Shown here: positions 25,282 through 33,991 of the stretch, one piece after another | How positions within the stretch are numbered: position 1 is the first letter of the stretch | How the letters are laid out: each line of letters begins with the position of its first letter | Source of the DNA: ZC4RG29 sp035304385 | Lineage (GTDB): Bacteria; Bacteroidota; Bacteroidia; Cytophagales; Cyclobacteriaceae | DNA: 64,000 bases | Assembly (NCBI GenBank): GCA_035304385.1 | Contig: DATGQD010000027.1 | Span: forward strand, 7,994 to 71,993 | Direction: 5' to 3' | Notes under the pieces: generated by a model | Database searches by the model: none | Told to the model about the DNA's origin: nothing | The model's input: only the letters and a program-made list of their open reading frames with translations | Made by a program: the position numbers and the translations under genes

Positions 25282-25776
25282 ATGTCCAGTGAATACCGGG
25301 TACCTGCACAGACACGCATCGGGCACGTTCACCTTAAGGTCGCTGATCTTGACCGCGCGCTCGGATTTTATTGCGACCTGCTCGGATTTGAACTTATCAC
25401 TATGTACGGCGATCAGGCCGCCTTTGTATCCGCAGGGGGATATCATCACCACATCGGCCTGAACACCTGGCACAGTAAGGGTGCCCCTCCGGCTCCCCGT
25501 TCCGGCGTGGGCCTCTATCACACGGCTATTCTCTATCCTACGCGAAAGGACCTCGCCGTAATCTTCGACAGGCTGCGAAGTCACCGGTATCCGCTCACCG
25601 GTGCGTCAGACCACGGTGTCTCCGAAGCGCTCTATCTCGACGACCCCGACGGTAATGGGGTAGAATTGTATTGGGACCGGCCCCGTGAGCTGTGGCCTAA
25701 GAAGCCCGACGGGTCTATAGAAATGTATACGCGCCCCCTTCACCTGGAAGGCCTCCTCAGCGAGTTGAACGCCTAA
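25282..25776 (+). CDS. VOC-family glyoxalase/dioxygenase-like protein
   Basis: A 164-residue protein with two beta-alpha-beta-beta-beta repeats of the vicinal oxygen chelate superfamily. The metal-site positions are seen: His in RIGHVHLKV (residues 13-20), His in GLYHTAIL and Glu in GVELYWDRP. The sequence is close in pattern to the catechol 2,3-dioxygenase-like CatE subgroup; whether it acts as a dioxygenase, isomerase or resistance protein cannot be told. It is followed by a dienelactone hydrolase, which is compatible with, but does not prove, aromatic-ring metabolism. Confidence 0.88.
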   Translation: MSSEYRVPAQTRIGHVHLKVADLDRALGFYCDLLGFELITMYGDQAAFVSAGGYHHHIGLNTWHSKGAPPAPRSGVGLYHTAILYPTRKDLAVIFDRLRSHRYPLTGASDHGVSEALYLDDPDGNGVELYWDRPRELWPKKPDGSIEMYTRPLHLEGLLSELNA

Positions 25777-25880
25777 CCTCCTTCGACAGGCTCAGGAGTT
25801 AGTGTTTTGATCATAAGCCTCACAGTCGTAGTTTTGATTACCAGGCCTGGGATCTTTCTGTAATCTTAAAAACCACCACC

Positions 25881-26768
25881 ATGAACGAGCGCCCCAAAGA
25901 TCAAATCAATCAGGAAGTGTTTCAGCTGTACGATGACTACGCACATAACCGCATCGACAGGAGACAGTTCATGGACCGGCTTTCCGCATATGCCGTGGGC
26001 GGCGTTACGATAGCGACACTGACCAGCATGCTGATGCCGGACTACGTGAACCGGATACAGATACCGCAAGACGATTCGCGGCTAACGATCGAGACGGTTA
26101 CGTATGATTCGCCCAAAGGCGGCGGGAAGATCCGCGCTCAACTATGCCGGCCAAAGAATGCAAGTGGAAAGTTGCCGGGCATTGTTGTCGTACATGAAAA
26201 CCGCGGCCTGAATCCGCACATCGCTGACGTAGGTCGTCGCGCTGCGCTGGCTGGGTTTGTTTCCCTCTCGCCGGATGCACTTACCCCATTAGGAGGTTAT
26301 CCCGGCAACGACGATGACGGCCGGACGTTGCAGGCTAAACGCGATCGCAACGAAATGCTCGAAGACTTCATCGCGGGATACGAATATCTGAAGAATCACG
26401 ATTGGTGCACCGGCAAAGCGGGTGTGGTCGGCTTCTGCTTCGGCGGCTGGATTTCAAACATGATGGCCGCAAGGATTCCGGACCTGGGTGCAGCGGTCCC
26501 GTTTTATGGTGGTCAGGCACCCACAGAAATGGTCCCTCAGATCAAGGCGCCGTTGTTGTTGCACTACGCCGCGCTCGACACGCGCGTAAACGAAGGCTGG
26601 CCCGCCTATGAAGCGGCCCTGAAAGAACACGGCAAGGTTTACGAAGCCTACATTTATCCGGATACTCACCACGGATTTCACAACGACACTACGGGACGGT
26701 ACGACAAAGCAGCCGCCGAACTCGCATGGCAGCGCACCATTGACTTTTTCAAGAAACACCTTGCTTAA
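25881..26768 (+). CDS. Dienelactone hydrolase family protein with Tat-like N-terminus
   Basis: A 295-residue alpha/beta hydrolase. The N-terminal segment holds RRQFMDRLSAYAVGGVTIATL, a twin-arginine signal set unusually far (about 27 residues) from the start, so export is possible. The catalytic triad of the DLH family is visible as Cys186 (GFCFGGW), Asp in LDTRVNEG (about 231) and His in THHGFHND (about 262). DLH enzymes hydrolyse dienelactones in chlorocatechol breakdown, but many family members have other substrates. It follows the VOC gene by 104 bp. Confidence 0.9.
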   Translation: MNERPKDQINQEVFQLYDDYAHNRIDRRQFMDRLSAYAVGGVTIATLTSMLMPDYVNRIQIPQDDSRLTIETVTYDSPKGGGKIRAQLCRPKNASGKLPGIVVVHENRGLNPHIADVGRRAALAGFVSLSPDALTPLGGYPGNDDDGRTLQAKRDRNEMLEDFIAGYEYLKNHDWCTGKAGVVGFCFGGWISNMMAARIPDLGAAVPFYGGQAPTEMVPQIKAPLLLHYAALDTRVNEGWPAYEAALKEHGKVYEAYIYPDTHHGFHNDTTGRYDKAAAELAWQRTIDFFKKHLA

Positions 26769-26792
26769 AAGGCCATTGACCCTGTGCCTCTG

Positions 26793-27467
26793 TTAATACG
26801 CACGGAATTTATCCGGTGCGCCGTCGTACGCTACCGTGCCCTTGGCAAGAACGAGGATACGCTTTGATAACTTGAGTACTTCGGGATAGTCGTGTGTGAC
26901 GAGGATCGTGGCGAGATTCATTCGCTGGTGGCACGTTATAATGTACTCTTGCAGGCGCGCTCTCATTTCGAAGTCGAGCGCGGAAAGCGGTTCATCCAAT
27001 AATAGCAAGCGCGGCTTTCGTACCAGTGCACGCGCCAGTGCCACACGTTGTTTCTGGCCGCCAGACAAAAGCGCAGGGCGACGGTCCTGAAGCCCCCGTA
27101 ATTCGATCACATCCAGCAATTCCTCTACCATGTTTGGATCTCCATGCTTTCCCAATGCGAATTCCAGGTTACCCCTCACAGTCATGTTGGGAAACAACGA
27201 ATACTCCTGGAAGACCATACCGATATCCCGATGCTGAGGTGGTATGTCTAAGTTCTCTTCATGATTGAACCACAATTCGTCGCCTACTCTGATCACCCCT
27301 TCGTGTGGCCGCATCAGGCCGGCGAGCATTCGTAGTATGCTCGACTTGCCAGAGCCGGTCGGACCGTACAGGGCGACCAGTTCACCGGTGCCGATCGTAA
27401 CATCGACATCAAGATTAAACGTCCCGTCAGCACCCTGAAGTCTTCGACGTACCTGCATTTCGATCAT
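26793..27467 (-). CDS. modC: Molybdate ABC transporter ATP-binding protein ModC
   Basis: A 224-residue ATPase. Walker A is G35-PTGSGK-S42, the ABC signature is LLSGGQKQRVALARAL, Walker B is LLLLDEPLSALD and the switch His is in ILVTHDYPE. It is shorter than enterobacterial ModC because the C-terminal Mop domain is missing. It overlaps modB by 4 bp and ends the modABC operon, energising molybdate (or tungstate) uptake. Confidence 0.92.
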   Translation of the reverse strand: MIEMQVRRRLQGADGTFNLDVDVTIGTGELVALYGPTGSGKSSILRMLAGLMRPHEGVIRVGDELWFNHEENLDIPPQHRDIGMVFQEYSLFPNMTVRGNLEFALGKHGDPNMVEELLDVIELRGLQDRRPALLSGGQKQRVALARALVRKPRLLLLDEPLSALDFEMRARLQEYIITCHQRMNLATILVTHDYPEVLKLSKRILVLAKGTVAYDGAPDKFRAY

Positions 27468-28141
27468 CGTACTTCTGCTTTTGCTCTTTGATTAAAATTG
27501 ATCAGGTAGACGACCGTCAGTACAATAAAAGAAAACGCCAGGAGGATGGCCGAGTAGATGCCTGCCGACTCATAGTTCATCGCCTCCACCTCATCGTAAA
27601 TGGCGATAGAAATGACTCTCGTTTCACCCGGGATATTTCCACCGACCATCAGGACCACACCAAACTCTCCGATCGTGTGGGCAAATGCCAATATACATCC
27701 CGTTACGATCGCCATCCGTGCGTTGGGTAGCAACACCCGTAAGAGTGTCGTCATCTTACCTTTTCCCAGGGTATAGGAAGCCTCCATCAGGGAGCGAGGG
27801 AGTTGCTGAAATCCGGACTGAATTGGCTGCACCATGAAGGGGAGACTATACAGTAGCGACGCTACAACCAGACCGGGGAATGTGAACACAAGCCTGATGT
27901 CCATGTGCTTATCAAGCCATTCACCAAAAGCATTCTGGGGACTGAACGCCAGGAGAAGATAAAACCCCAGTACAGATGGAGGTAGCACGATCGGCAATGC
28001 CACCAGGGCTTCGACCAACACCTTTGCCCTGCTGCGACTATAAGCAAGCCAATACGCGATGGGCACGCCTATAATAAAGAGGAGCGCCGTGGTAATCAGC
28101 GAGAGCTTCAGCGTAAGTATAAAGGGTTCGAAATCCAGCAT
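27464..28141 (-). CDS. modB: Molybdate ABC transporter permease ModB
   Basis: A 225-residue inner-membrane permease with about five to six helices. The EAA-like loop that docks ModC is seen in LPRSLMEASYTLGKGKMTTLLRVLLPN, followed by GEFGVVLMVGGN, the typical ModB segment. The gene shares its stop/start region with modA (1-bp overlap) and with modC (4 bp), so the three are translationally coupled. Confidence 0.93.
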   Translation of the reverse strand: MLDFEPFILTLKLSLITTALLFIIGVPIAYWLAYSRSRAKVLVEALVALPIVLPPSVLGFYLLLAFSPQNAFGEWLDKHMDIRLVFTFPGLVVASLLYSLPFMVQPIQSGFQQLPRSLMEASYTLGKGKMTTLLRVLLPNARMAIVTGCILAFAHTIGEFGVVLMVGGNIPGETRVISIAIYDEVEAMNYESAGIYSAILLAFSFIVLTVVYLINFNQRAKAEVR

Positions 28142-28899
28142 TAGTCCGGTTTAGAGAAACCATAATACGAAAGGATCGCAATGCCGGCAGGACTCTTTAC
28201 GAATTCAAAGAACGCAGCCGCCAGTTTCTTTCCCGAACCGTGTCGGGTAATGACTGCTCCCTGAACCAGCGGCGCATGACTTTCTTCCGGTATCAGATAG
28301 TAAACGCCGTCATTTTTCAGGAACGCTGGCGACTGCACCACAGACAGCGCTACGATGGCAGCGTCTGCCGCACCTGAAAGGACGAACTGCGCCGCTTGGG
28401 CTACGTTCTGGCCGTATACCAACTTTGGCTTCACCCTTTCTATTAGTCCAAAATAACCCAGACATTCCATTGCCCGCTTTCCGTATGGCGCATGTTGGGG
28501 GTTGGCAATTGCTATCCGGCCAATCGATGGATCCGCGAGCGTTTCCATCTTCCTGATCTTTGGATTTACACGACGGCTCCACAACACCAGATGGCCTTTG
28601 GCATAGGGATAGATTTCGGATGACAACTGCTGGCGCGACTGGAGTAGTTCCGCATAGCTAATATCGGCAGAAAAGAAAAGGTCGAAGGGCGCGCCATTCA
28701 GTATTTGCTCGGTCAGTTTTCCAGAAGAGCCATAGGCGATCTCGACGACGCCCGGCGACTTCGACCGAAACGATTGTGCCAGTGAATCCATGGCGTACTT
28801 CATGTCCGAGGCCGCGGCAATCAGTATGCGCTCCTGACCCCAGGATCTGCCGGAAAAAATGATCAAGCCCCACAGTACAAGGTGAATCCTGGACTTCAT
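28141..28899 (-). CDS. modA: Molybdate-binding periplasmic protein ModA
   Basis: A 252-residue substrate-binding protein with signal peptide MKSRIHLVLWGLIIFSGRSWG. The mature protein begins LIAAASDMKYAMDSLAQSF and contains the ModA patterns YGSSGKLTEQI, GAPFDLFFSAD and IANPQHAPYGKRAME. It captures molybdate or tungstate in the periplasm for ModBC. It is the first gene of modABC. A weak ATATC-N15-GATAT dyad lies in its upstream region, but no clear ModE box or Moco riboswitch can be recognised. Confidence 0.93.
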   Translation of the reverse strand: MKSRIHLVLWGLIIFSGRSWGQERILIAAASDMKYAMDSLAQSFRSKSPGVVEIAYGSSGKLTEQILNGAPFDLFFSADISYAELLQSRQQLSSEIYPYAKGHLVLWSRRVNPKIRKMETLADPSIGRIAIANPQHAPYGKRAMECLGYFGLIERVKPKLVYGQNVAQAAQFVLSGAADAAIVALSVVQSPAFLKNDGVYYLIPEESHAPLVQGAVITRHGSGKKLAAAFFEFVKSPAGIAILSYYGFSKPD

Positions 28900-29336
28900 T
28901 GAAATGCCGCCTTCGCTAGTTGTTTATGATCATATCGCGAATAAAGATAGGGATATCAGTTGGGCACCTCCTTCCGCTGGTCACCCTTTTTGACAATACA
29001 ACACACCCGCAAGCCCCTGTAGTGGCATATTCGGCGATGTCTTTCCGAATTTCCCCCATGGTCGGGGCGGTCCGGGATATGGAGCACGCGACGTCCGATA
29101 GGCAAAGCGGGTTCGGCGTGGTCCGGCCCTAAACAGTGCCGACCGTCGACATTCAACCAGCAACGAACCCGGAATTCCTTTCTTTTTATAGTTCAAATGC
29201 ATGCGTTTCTCACCTCCTGCAGGGGAATGATTCGTCGGTGCCAAAGACACTTCACAAAAAAGTGACTTTTAGTCACATTATTTATTGCCATAACCGCTAC
29301 GATTTTATATACTTTCAACCGCAAAAATTGCTCTCT
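28900..29336. other. Divergent intergenic region between modA and the 29337 gene
   Basis: No convincing gene was found in these 437 bases. The frame from 29136 is open into the 29337 gene but its upstream part has no protein-like composition. A perfect dyad GTGACT-TTT-AGTCAC lies at 29262-29276. Regulatory elements of modA must lie in the left part; I see no confident ModE site. Confidence 0.5.
29262..29276. promoter_or_regulatory. GTGACTTTTAGTCAC dyad, candidate operator
   Basis: Perfect 6-bp arms around a 3-nt centre, 61 bp upstream of the ATG at 29337 and in the divergent region shared with modA. The shape resembles a Crp/Fnr-family site but matches none that I can name. Confidence 0.4.
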
Positions 29337-29654
29337 ATGACCCACCATACTACTTCCGGCAACAATCCCGACAGTGCAGAACTGGCACTTACGCTTATTG
29401 GTGAAGAGCTGAAAAGCAGGAAGTTTTTCAATGCCCTTCATGAGCTAGGCTTCGAATATTCTTTCTTTCAGCCCCATTTGGATCGTCCCATTCTCAGCGC
29501 GATTGGCCTGGACCCCGGCGACGAGGACATCTTTGATTTCTATTCGGATCTGATGGACAGGCATAGCCAACTCATCAGCGCCGAGGCCAAATCCGTTAGC
29601 GTACAGGCTAAAGAGGTCTACGCCACCCTTTTGCAAAAAAAGCAGGCAAAGTAG
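29337..29654 (+). CDS. Small hypothetical protein (105 aa)
   Basis: ATG 29337 opens a 105-residue acidic, mostly helical soluble protein (central segment FNALHELGFEYSFFQPHLD, then GLDPGDEDIFDFYSDLMDRH). The longer frame from 29136 is rejected because its first 67 residues have no coding character. No known domain is recognised. It is convergent with the T9SS cargo gene and lies divergently from modABC. Confidence 0.75.
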   Translation: MTHHTTSGNNPDSAELALTLIGEELKSRKFFNALHELGFEYSFFQPHLDRPILSAIGLDPGDEDIFDFYSDLMDRHSQLISAEAKSVSVQAKEVYATLLQKKQAK

Positions 29655-29679
29655 GCAGGCCAGGGCCGTAATCCGGCGA

Positions 29680-32388
29680 TCAATACCTCACGGTGATGCT
29701 ACCCTTGTATTCCCGGTCTGTAAAGAACAGGGAGTAGTAGTACACGCCGTTCGGCTGATCTATTGCGTACCAGCGGAAATCACGACTGAAGCTTTCGAAC
29801 ACCAGATTGCCCCAACGGTTGTATATGCGAATAGCCTCGAATTGACGGATGCAATTGTCTTTCGGAAAGCGCACAACAGCATCGGGTTCTTCTACGGGGC
29901 AAAGCGACCCGCCAACGGCTTCATACCCTTCTACCGCAAAGTAGTCGTTACAGCCGTCACCATTCGGTGTTATAATATTGGGAGGGTTGAATGCATCCAG
30001 GTCGGATTCCACGTCACGCACGGTAATATTTATGACAACAGTATCGCCCTTGACGTTGAAGCACCGGCCGTCGTACACGCGAAAGGTGAATTGATACTGG
30101 TTTTCGAAGACGCCTTCCTGAAATATGGAACAGTCGGGCAGCCACGAAAACGTAGTCTCCACGCTACCCAGTCCCTCTGCGGGTGAAAAGATATACCCTT
30201 CGGGCTCGACAGTACCTTGCGCATCAATCAGTTCCAGTTTAAGCAGGTCAGGGGTCGGGACATTGTCGGGGTCGGTACCAGCAAGGATAAGGTCAATCTG
30301 CTCGCCTAAGTGGCTGGTCATGCTGCCGTCGACAAACGTGTGCACTTCATTGAGACTATTGTAGGTCAGGTTAGGCGCAGTATTAGGCGGCTGTTCTATG
30401 TGCACGAAAACATCCACCGTATCCGTGTTGACAAACTGGCACTTGTTGGCCTGATCCACAACCAAAAACCGGAAGTTAAAGACATCTTTGTCGTCAAGGT
30501 CAACATTGTCGCAGGTAAGATCCCATCTGAACTGCGATGTTACCTGGCCGTGACCGCTCGCCGGCTCAAAGGTTATGTTGTAGTCGGCGATATCAAAGCC
30601 CACACCCTCCACGCTCAGTGTAATCAAATCGTTGTCTGCGTCTGTGCCGGTCACGTCAAACACCAGGCTTTCAAACACCTTGCGTCTGACATCGGGAACA
30701 AACCGCTCGGCAGGATCGGGTGTGAGGTCCGTATCGATAATGGGAACCGCATTGGGTGGAAGCAATACCTTTAGGTCGAATTTCATTACCGCGGCATTGT
30801 TGAAGCTACAGTAGTCGTCGTCTTCGGCTACGACCAGCACCTCAAAATCGGTTTGTGCTGTGAAGTTGTATATGTCGCAGTAGGCATCCCATGTGAGTTT
30901 CGCGTTGACCAGCCCATCCTGCTGCTCTTCAATTACGAATTGCATTCCCGCCTCTTCCGCCGTAAAGCCTACGGGCACTATACGAAGGGACAGCGCATCA
31001 CCGTCGTCGTCACGCGCCTGGATCGGCCACGACCGTGTATCGCCTTCCACCAGACTTTCAGAAACGTCGGGTGTCAGGAAATAGGGATCCTTGTTCGGCG
31101 GTGGCTCCACGTTGACGGTTATCTTAAGGGTATCGAAAAGCGGCAGACTGCACGCGTCGTCATAGGCCACGATGCCGACGGTGAACGGTTCATCCTGAAG
31201 GTACGGGCAATCCGGAAAGCAGATCTCGAAGGTACGTGTGTCACCGTTTGTGAGTGTCGCCGAAGTGATTTCAGGCAAAACGCCCGTCACGTCCTTTTTG
31301 AATCCCAGGGGTATTGCCTTGATATGTATCTTCTCCTCGAAATTTTCGTCTTCCTTTGACGCATCGGCATCGGAGACTTCTACTTGTATGCAGCGATCTT
31401 CATCCGCAACAGCATTGCTGAACGAGACGGTCATGTTTCCTTCGTGAATAAACCCCGGGTCCGAAGATTTTTTACCTCGGATCTTTGGTGCCTCCGCCTG
31501 CGGACATCGGTCGACGACCAGCATTTGAAAATCCCGGCGTACCTCGCCGATTTTGATGCCATCGCGGAACTCTTCACACTTTACCGCAAATACAAACAGG
31601 CCTTGTGAAGTGGGCGTGACCGTAAGGAAGCCATCATCTGAGATCCTCAGATCGGGCGTTCCATTCATAATATTGTGGAGGCCAAACGGCGCACGCCAGA
31701 TAACGTCAGGATAGGGTCTCGGGCCGGGGCCTGGAAAAGGAATCGCCGCGCTCGTCTTTGTGTTCAGCGGCGTGACGATGGAGTATGCCAACGAGTCGCC
31801 GTCATCGTCCTCACCGGCGAAGTCGGCGTAATACGGTCGGTTAGGACACGCATAGTCGTTAAGCGGCGGAAACAACCGCGGACTGGAGTTGATAAAGGGT
31901 TGGCCGTCGCGGGCAACGGGTGGAAATTCCAGGTAAAACGTCTGGCCGGCATAAGTGCCCCAAAGTGGGTCGTCACTGAAAATGTTCGTGATCGAATAAT
32001 TTCGGCAGCAACGTTCCCAGACGATGTAATACCCCTCCGGGTCGTCATATGTATCTTCCGGAAGGAAAAACACATCCGAATAAATAATCTTCGTGGTGAT
32101 AATCTCCCCGTTGGAACACTCGGGCTGCGTGTAGCTCACCGGCGTCTGAGATACCATGGGGAGGAATACGTCGCGCATGAAAACGTCGCCACGCTTTCGA
32201 TAGATCCGCGCGACAACATTCTGATCGCGCGCCCCGGGAGCGCCGTTTATTTCGTCGAAATAGAGGATCAGGTTGATCCGGTAGTTGTTATTCGACAAGT
32301 GGATCAGCTCGAATTCACCGCCGACGATATGCGAAGCAAAGGTCGGAATCACAAGAACCCACAACGCAACCAGTAGAATCCACTTCAT
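29680..32388 (-). CDS. Large secreted T9SS cargo with gliding-associated C-terminal (CHU_C) domain
   Basis: A 902-residue protein with signal peptide MKWILLVALWVLVIPTFA and a type IX secretion sorting domain at the C-terminus: NIITPNGDGCNDYF, AIRIYNRWGNLVFES, YAIDQPNGVYYYSLF. The middle consists of several similar beta-sandwich modules, each with a D-x-D-N/G-D pattern (DEDDGDSLAY, DDDGDALSLRI, GTDADNDLITL, GTDPDNV) that recalls cadherin-like calcium-binding repeats. It should be exported by T9SS and attached to or released from the cell surface, as an adhesin or gliding-related protein (inference). It is divergent from rlmD, with 151 bp between the starts. Confidence 0.9.
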   Translation of the reverse strand: MKWILLVALWVLVIPTFASHIVGGEFELIHLSNNNYRINLILYFDEINGAPGARDQNVVARIYRKRGDVFMRDVFLPMVSQTPVSYTQPECSNGEIITTKIIYSDVFFLPEDTYDDPEGYYIVWERCCRNYSITNIFSDDPLWGTYAGQTFYLEFPPVARDGQPFINSSPRLFPPLNDYACPNRPYYADFAGEDDDGDSLAYSIVTPLNTKTSAAIPFPGPGPRPYPDVIWRAPFGLHNIMNGTPDLRISDDGFLTVTPTSQGLFVFAVKCEEFRDGIKIGEVRRDFQMLVVDRCPQAEAPKIRGKKSSDPGFIHEGNMTVSFSNAVADEDRCIQVEVSDADASKEDENFEEKIHIKAIPLGFKKDVTGVLPEITSATLTNGDTRTFEICFPDCPYLQDEPFTVGIVAYDDACSLPLFDTLKITVNVEPPPNKDPYFLTPDVSESLVEGDTRSWPIQARDDDGDALSLRIVPVGFTAEEAGMQFVIEEQQDGLVNAKLTWDAYCDIYNFTAQTDFEVLVVAEDDDYCSFNNAAVMKFDLKVLLPPNAVPIIDTDLTPDPAERFVPDVRRKVFESLVFDVTGTDADNDLITLSVEGVGFDIADYNITFEPASGHGQVTSQFRWDLTCDNVDLDDKDVFNFRFLVVDQANKCQFVNTDTVDVFVHIEQPPNTAPNLTYNSLNEVHTFVDGSMTSHLGEQIDLILAGTDPDNVPTPDLLKLELIDAQGTVEPEGYIFSPAEGLGSVETTFSWLPDCSIFQEGVFENQYQFTFRVYDGRCFNVKGDTVVINITVRDVESDLDAFNPPNIITPNGDGCNDYFAVEGYEAVGGSLCPVEEPDAVVRFPKDNCIRQFEAIRIYNRWGNLVFESFSRDFRWYAIDQPNGVYYYSLFFTDREYKGSITVRY

Positions 32389-32539
32389 ACCACATCGTCA
32401 AGAGTTAAATATAACAATTTCGCAGTCGCCGGGGACACGGTTTTTGCCCCTGATTCATCCTTTTAGACACCCCGAAGCAGGTTTGCGTTGGAGGCTCAAA
32501 GCGCCAAAAACGGCCCAGTTTGTGTATTTTTGGGCCCTT

Positions 32540-33955
32540 ATGCAGAAAGGAGACATTATCCGCGGAATACGAATTGAAACCATGGCGTCGGAGGGCAAAT
32601 GCGTAGCCCATCACGAGGGCCGCGTGGTCTTTCTGACAGGCGGGGCGCCCGGCGATGTGGTTGATGCCGTTGTTTACAAGATAAAACCCCGGTTCCTGGA
32701 AGCGCGGGTGGTAGAAATCACGGCCCCTTCACCCGATAGGGCAGAACCTTTCTGCCGGCATTTCGGCACCTGCGGGGGATGTTCCTGGCAACACATTCGT
32801 TACGAAACCCAGCTTCTTTACAAACAGCAACAGGTTATCGACAACCTGGAGCGCATTGGTGGATTAACGCTGCCGTCCATCCGCCCAATCCTTCCCTCGC
32901 CGGCCTCACGATATTACAGAAACCGGCTCGACTTCTCCTTTTCAGCGGATGGATGGATTCCGCCAGAGCTGTTTACACCGGACAGGAAGGCCAGTGAACC
33001 CGCGTTAGGATACCACATCCCCAGAAAGTACGATCAGGTCTTCGATGTGAAGGAATGCCACCTTCAGCCCGACCCCTCAAATCAAATCCGGTTGGCCGCC
33101 CGCGACGAGGCGATACAGCGAAACATTCCTTTCTTCGATCTGAGGAAACAGGTGGGCTTCCTGCGGACGCTTACCATCCGATCAACGACCGGTGGCGAAG
33201 TAATGGTTATCCTCCAGGTTACGTACGACAAACCCGAATGGATCGAAGCTGTGCTGCAGCGACTGGAACGCGACTTCCCACAGATCACCTCATTTAATTA
33301 TATCATAAACGGAAAGCGGAACGACACCTTCCATGACCTTGACGTCATCTGCTGGAAAGGCAATCCCTGGATCACAGAAACTATGACGGCACCGGAAAGC
33401 GATCTGCAACTGCGTTTTCGAATAGGACCAAAATCATTCTATCAAACCAACGCTGTACAGGCCGAACGCCTTTATCGCGTAGCCTGGGAGATGGCGGCAC
33501 TACAGGGCAATGAAACCGTCTACGACCTTTACGCGGGTACGGGCACAATAGCTTGCTACGTCGCTCGCAGCGCCAGTAGGGTTGTTGGATTGGAGTATGT
33601 AGCGGATGCCGTTGAAGATGCACGGGCCAACGCAAAATTAAATGATCTGCAGAACGTGTCCTTCTTCGCCGGCGACATCAGAAACCTGCTCGACGAAAGT
33701 TTTCTAGCTGACCATGGCCGCCCGGACGTCGTCATCACCGACCCTCCACGTGCGGGTATGCATGAAGATGTATGCCGCATGCTACTGAAGGCGCGCCCGA
33801 AAAAAATTATCTATGTGAGTTGCAATCCGGCTACGCAGGCCCGCGATCTGAAAATTCTATCGGAACAATACAGGTTAACAGATATTCAGCCGGTCGATAT
33901 GTTTCCGCACACTATGCACGTAGAAAACGTCGTAGCGCTACAAGCTGCCGACTAG
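32540..33955 (+). CDS. rlmD: 23S rRNA (uracil-5-)-methyltransferase, RlmD/RumA type
   Basis: A 471-residue SAM-dependent RNA methyltransferase; ATG 32540 is taken because the frame upstream (to 32285) runs antisense into the T9SS gene. An N-terminal TRAM domain (residues 1-60) is followed by iron-sulfur cysteines C72, C78 and C81 (FCRHFGTCGGC) with the fourth in VKECHLQP. The SAM site is VYDLYAGTGTIA, then ITDPPRAGM and the catalytic Cys in YVSCNPATQARDL. It methylates uridine at C5 in 23S rRNA (U1939 in E. coli). TATTTTTG at 32525-32532 fits a Bacteroidota -7 element. Confidence 0.92.
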   Translation: MQKGDIIRGIRIETMASEGKCVAHHEGRVVFLTGGAPGDVVDAVVYKIKPRFLEARVVEITAPSPDRAEPFCRHFGTCGGCSWQHIRYETQLLYKQQQVIDNLERIGGLTLPSIRPILPSPASRYYRNRLDFSFSADGWIPPELFTPDRKASEPALGYHIPRKYDQVFDVKECHLQPDPSNQIRLAARDEAIQRNIPFFDLRKQVGFLRTLTIRSTTGGEVMVILQVTYDKPEWIEAVLQRLERDFPQITSFNYIINGKRNDTFHDLDVICWKGNPWITETMTAPESDLQLRFRIGPKSFYQTNAVQAERLYRVAWEMAALQGNETVYDLYAGTGTIACYVARSASRVVGLEYVADAVEDARANAKLNDLQNVSFFAGDIRNLLDESFLADHGRPDVVITDPPRAGMHEDVCRMLLKARPKKIIYVSCNPATQARDLKILSEQYRLTDIQPVDMFPHTMHVENVVALQAAD

Positions 33956-33991
33956 CAGAATAATACTTACATTTGCCGCGACGATAGCACC

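Noticed and set aside
28920..29130. Moco riboswitch or ModE site upstream of modA
   Set aside because: An ATATC-N15-GATAT pair exists but I could not match the known ModE consensus or the riboswitch fold.
31675..32376. 233-codon plus-strand frame opposite the T9SS cargo gene
   Set aside because: Antisense to a gene with a signal peptide and a CHU_C domain; Arg-rich composition typical of shadows.
32285..32540. N-terminal extension of the rlmD frame
   Set aside because: It runs antisense to the start of the T9SS gene and lacks protein-like composition; the TRAM domain begins at 32540.
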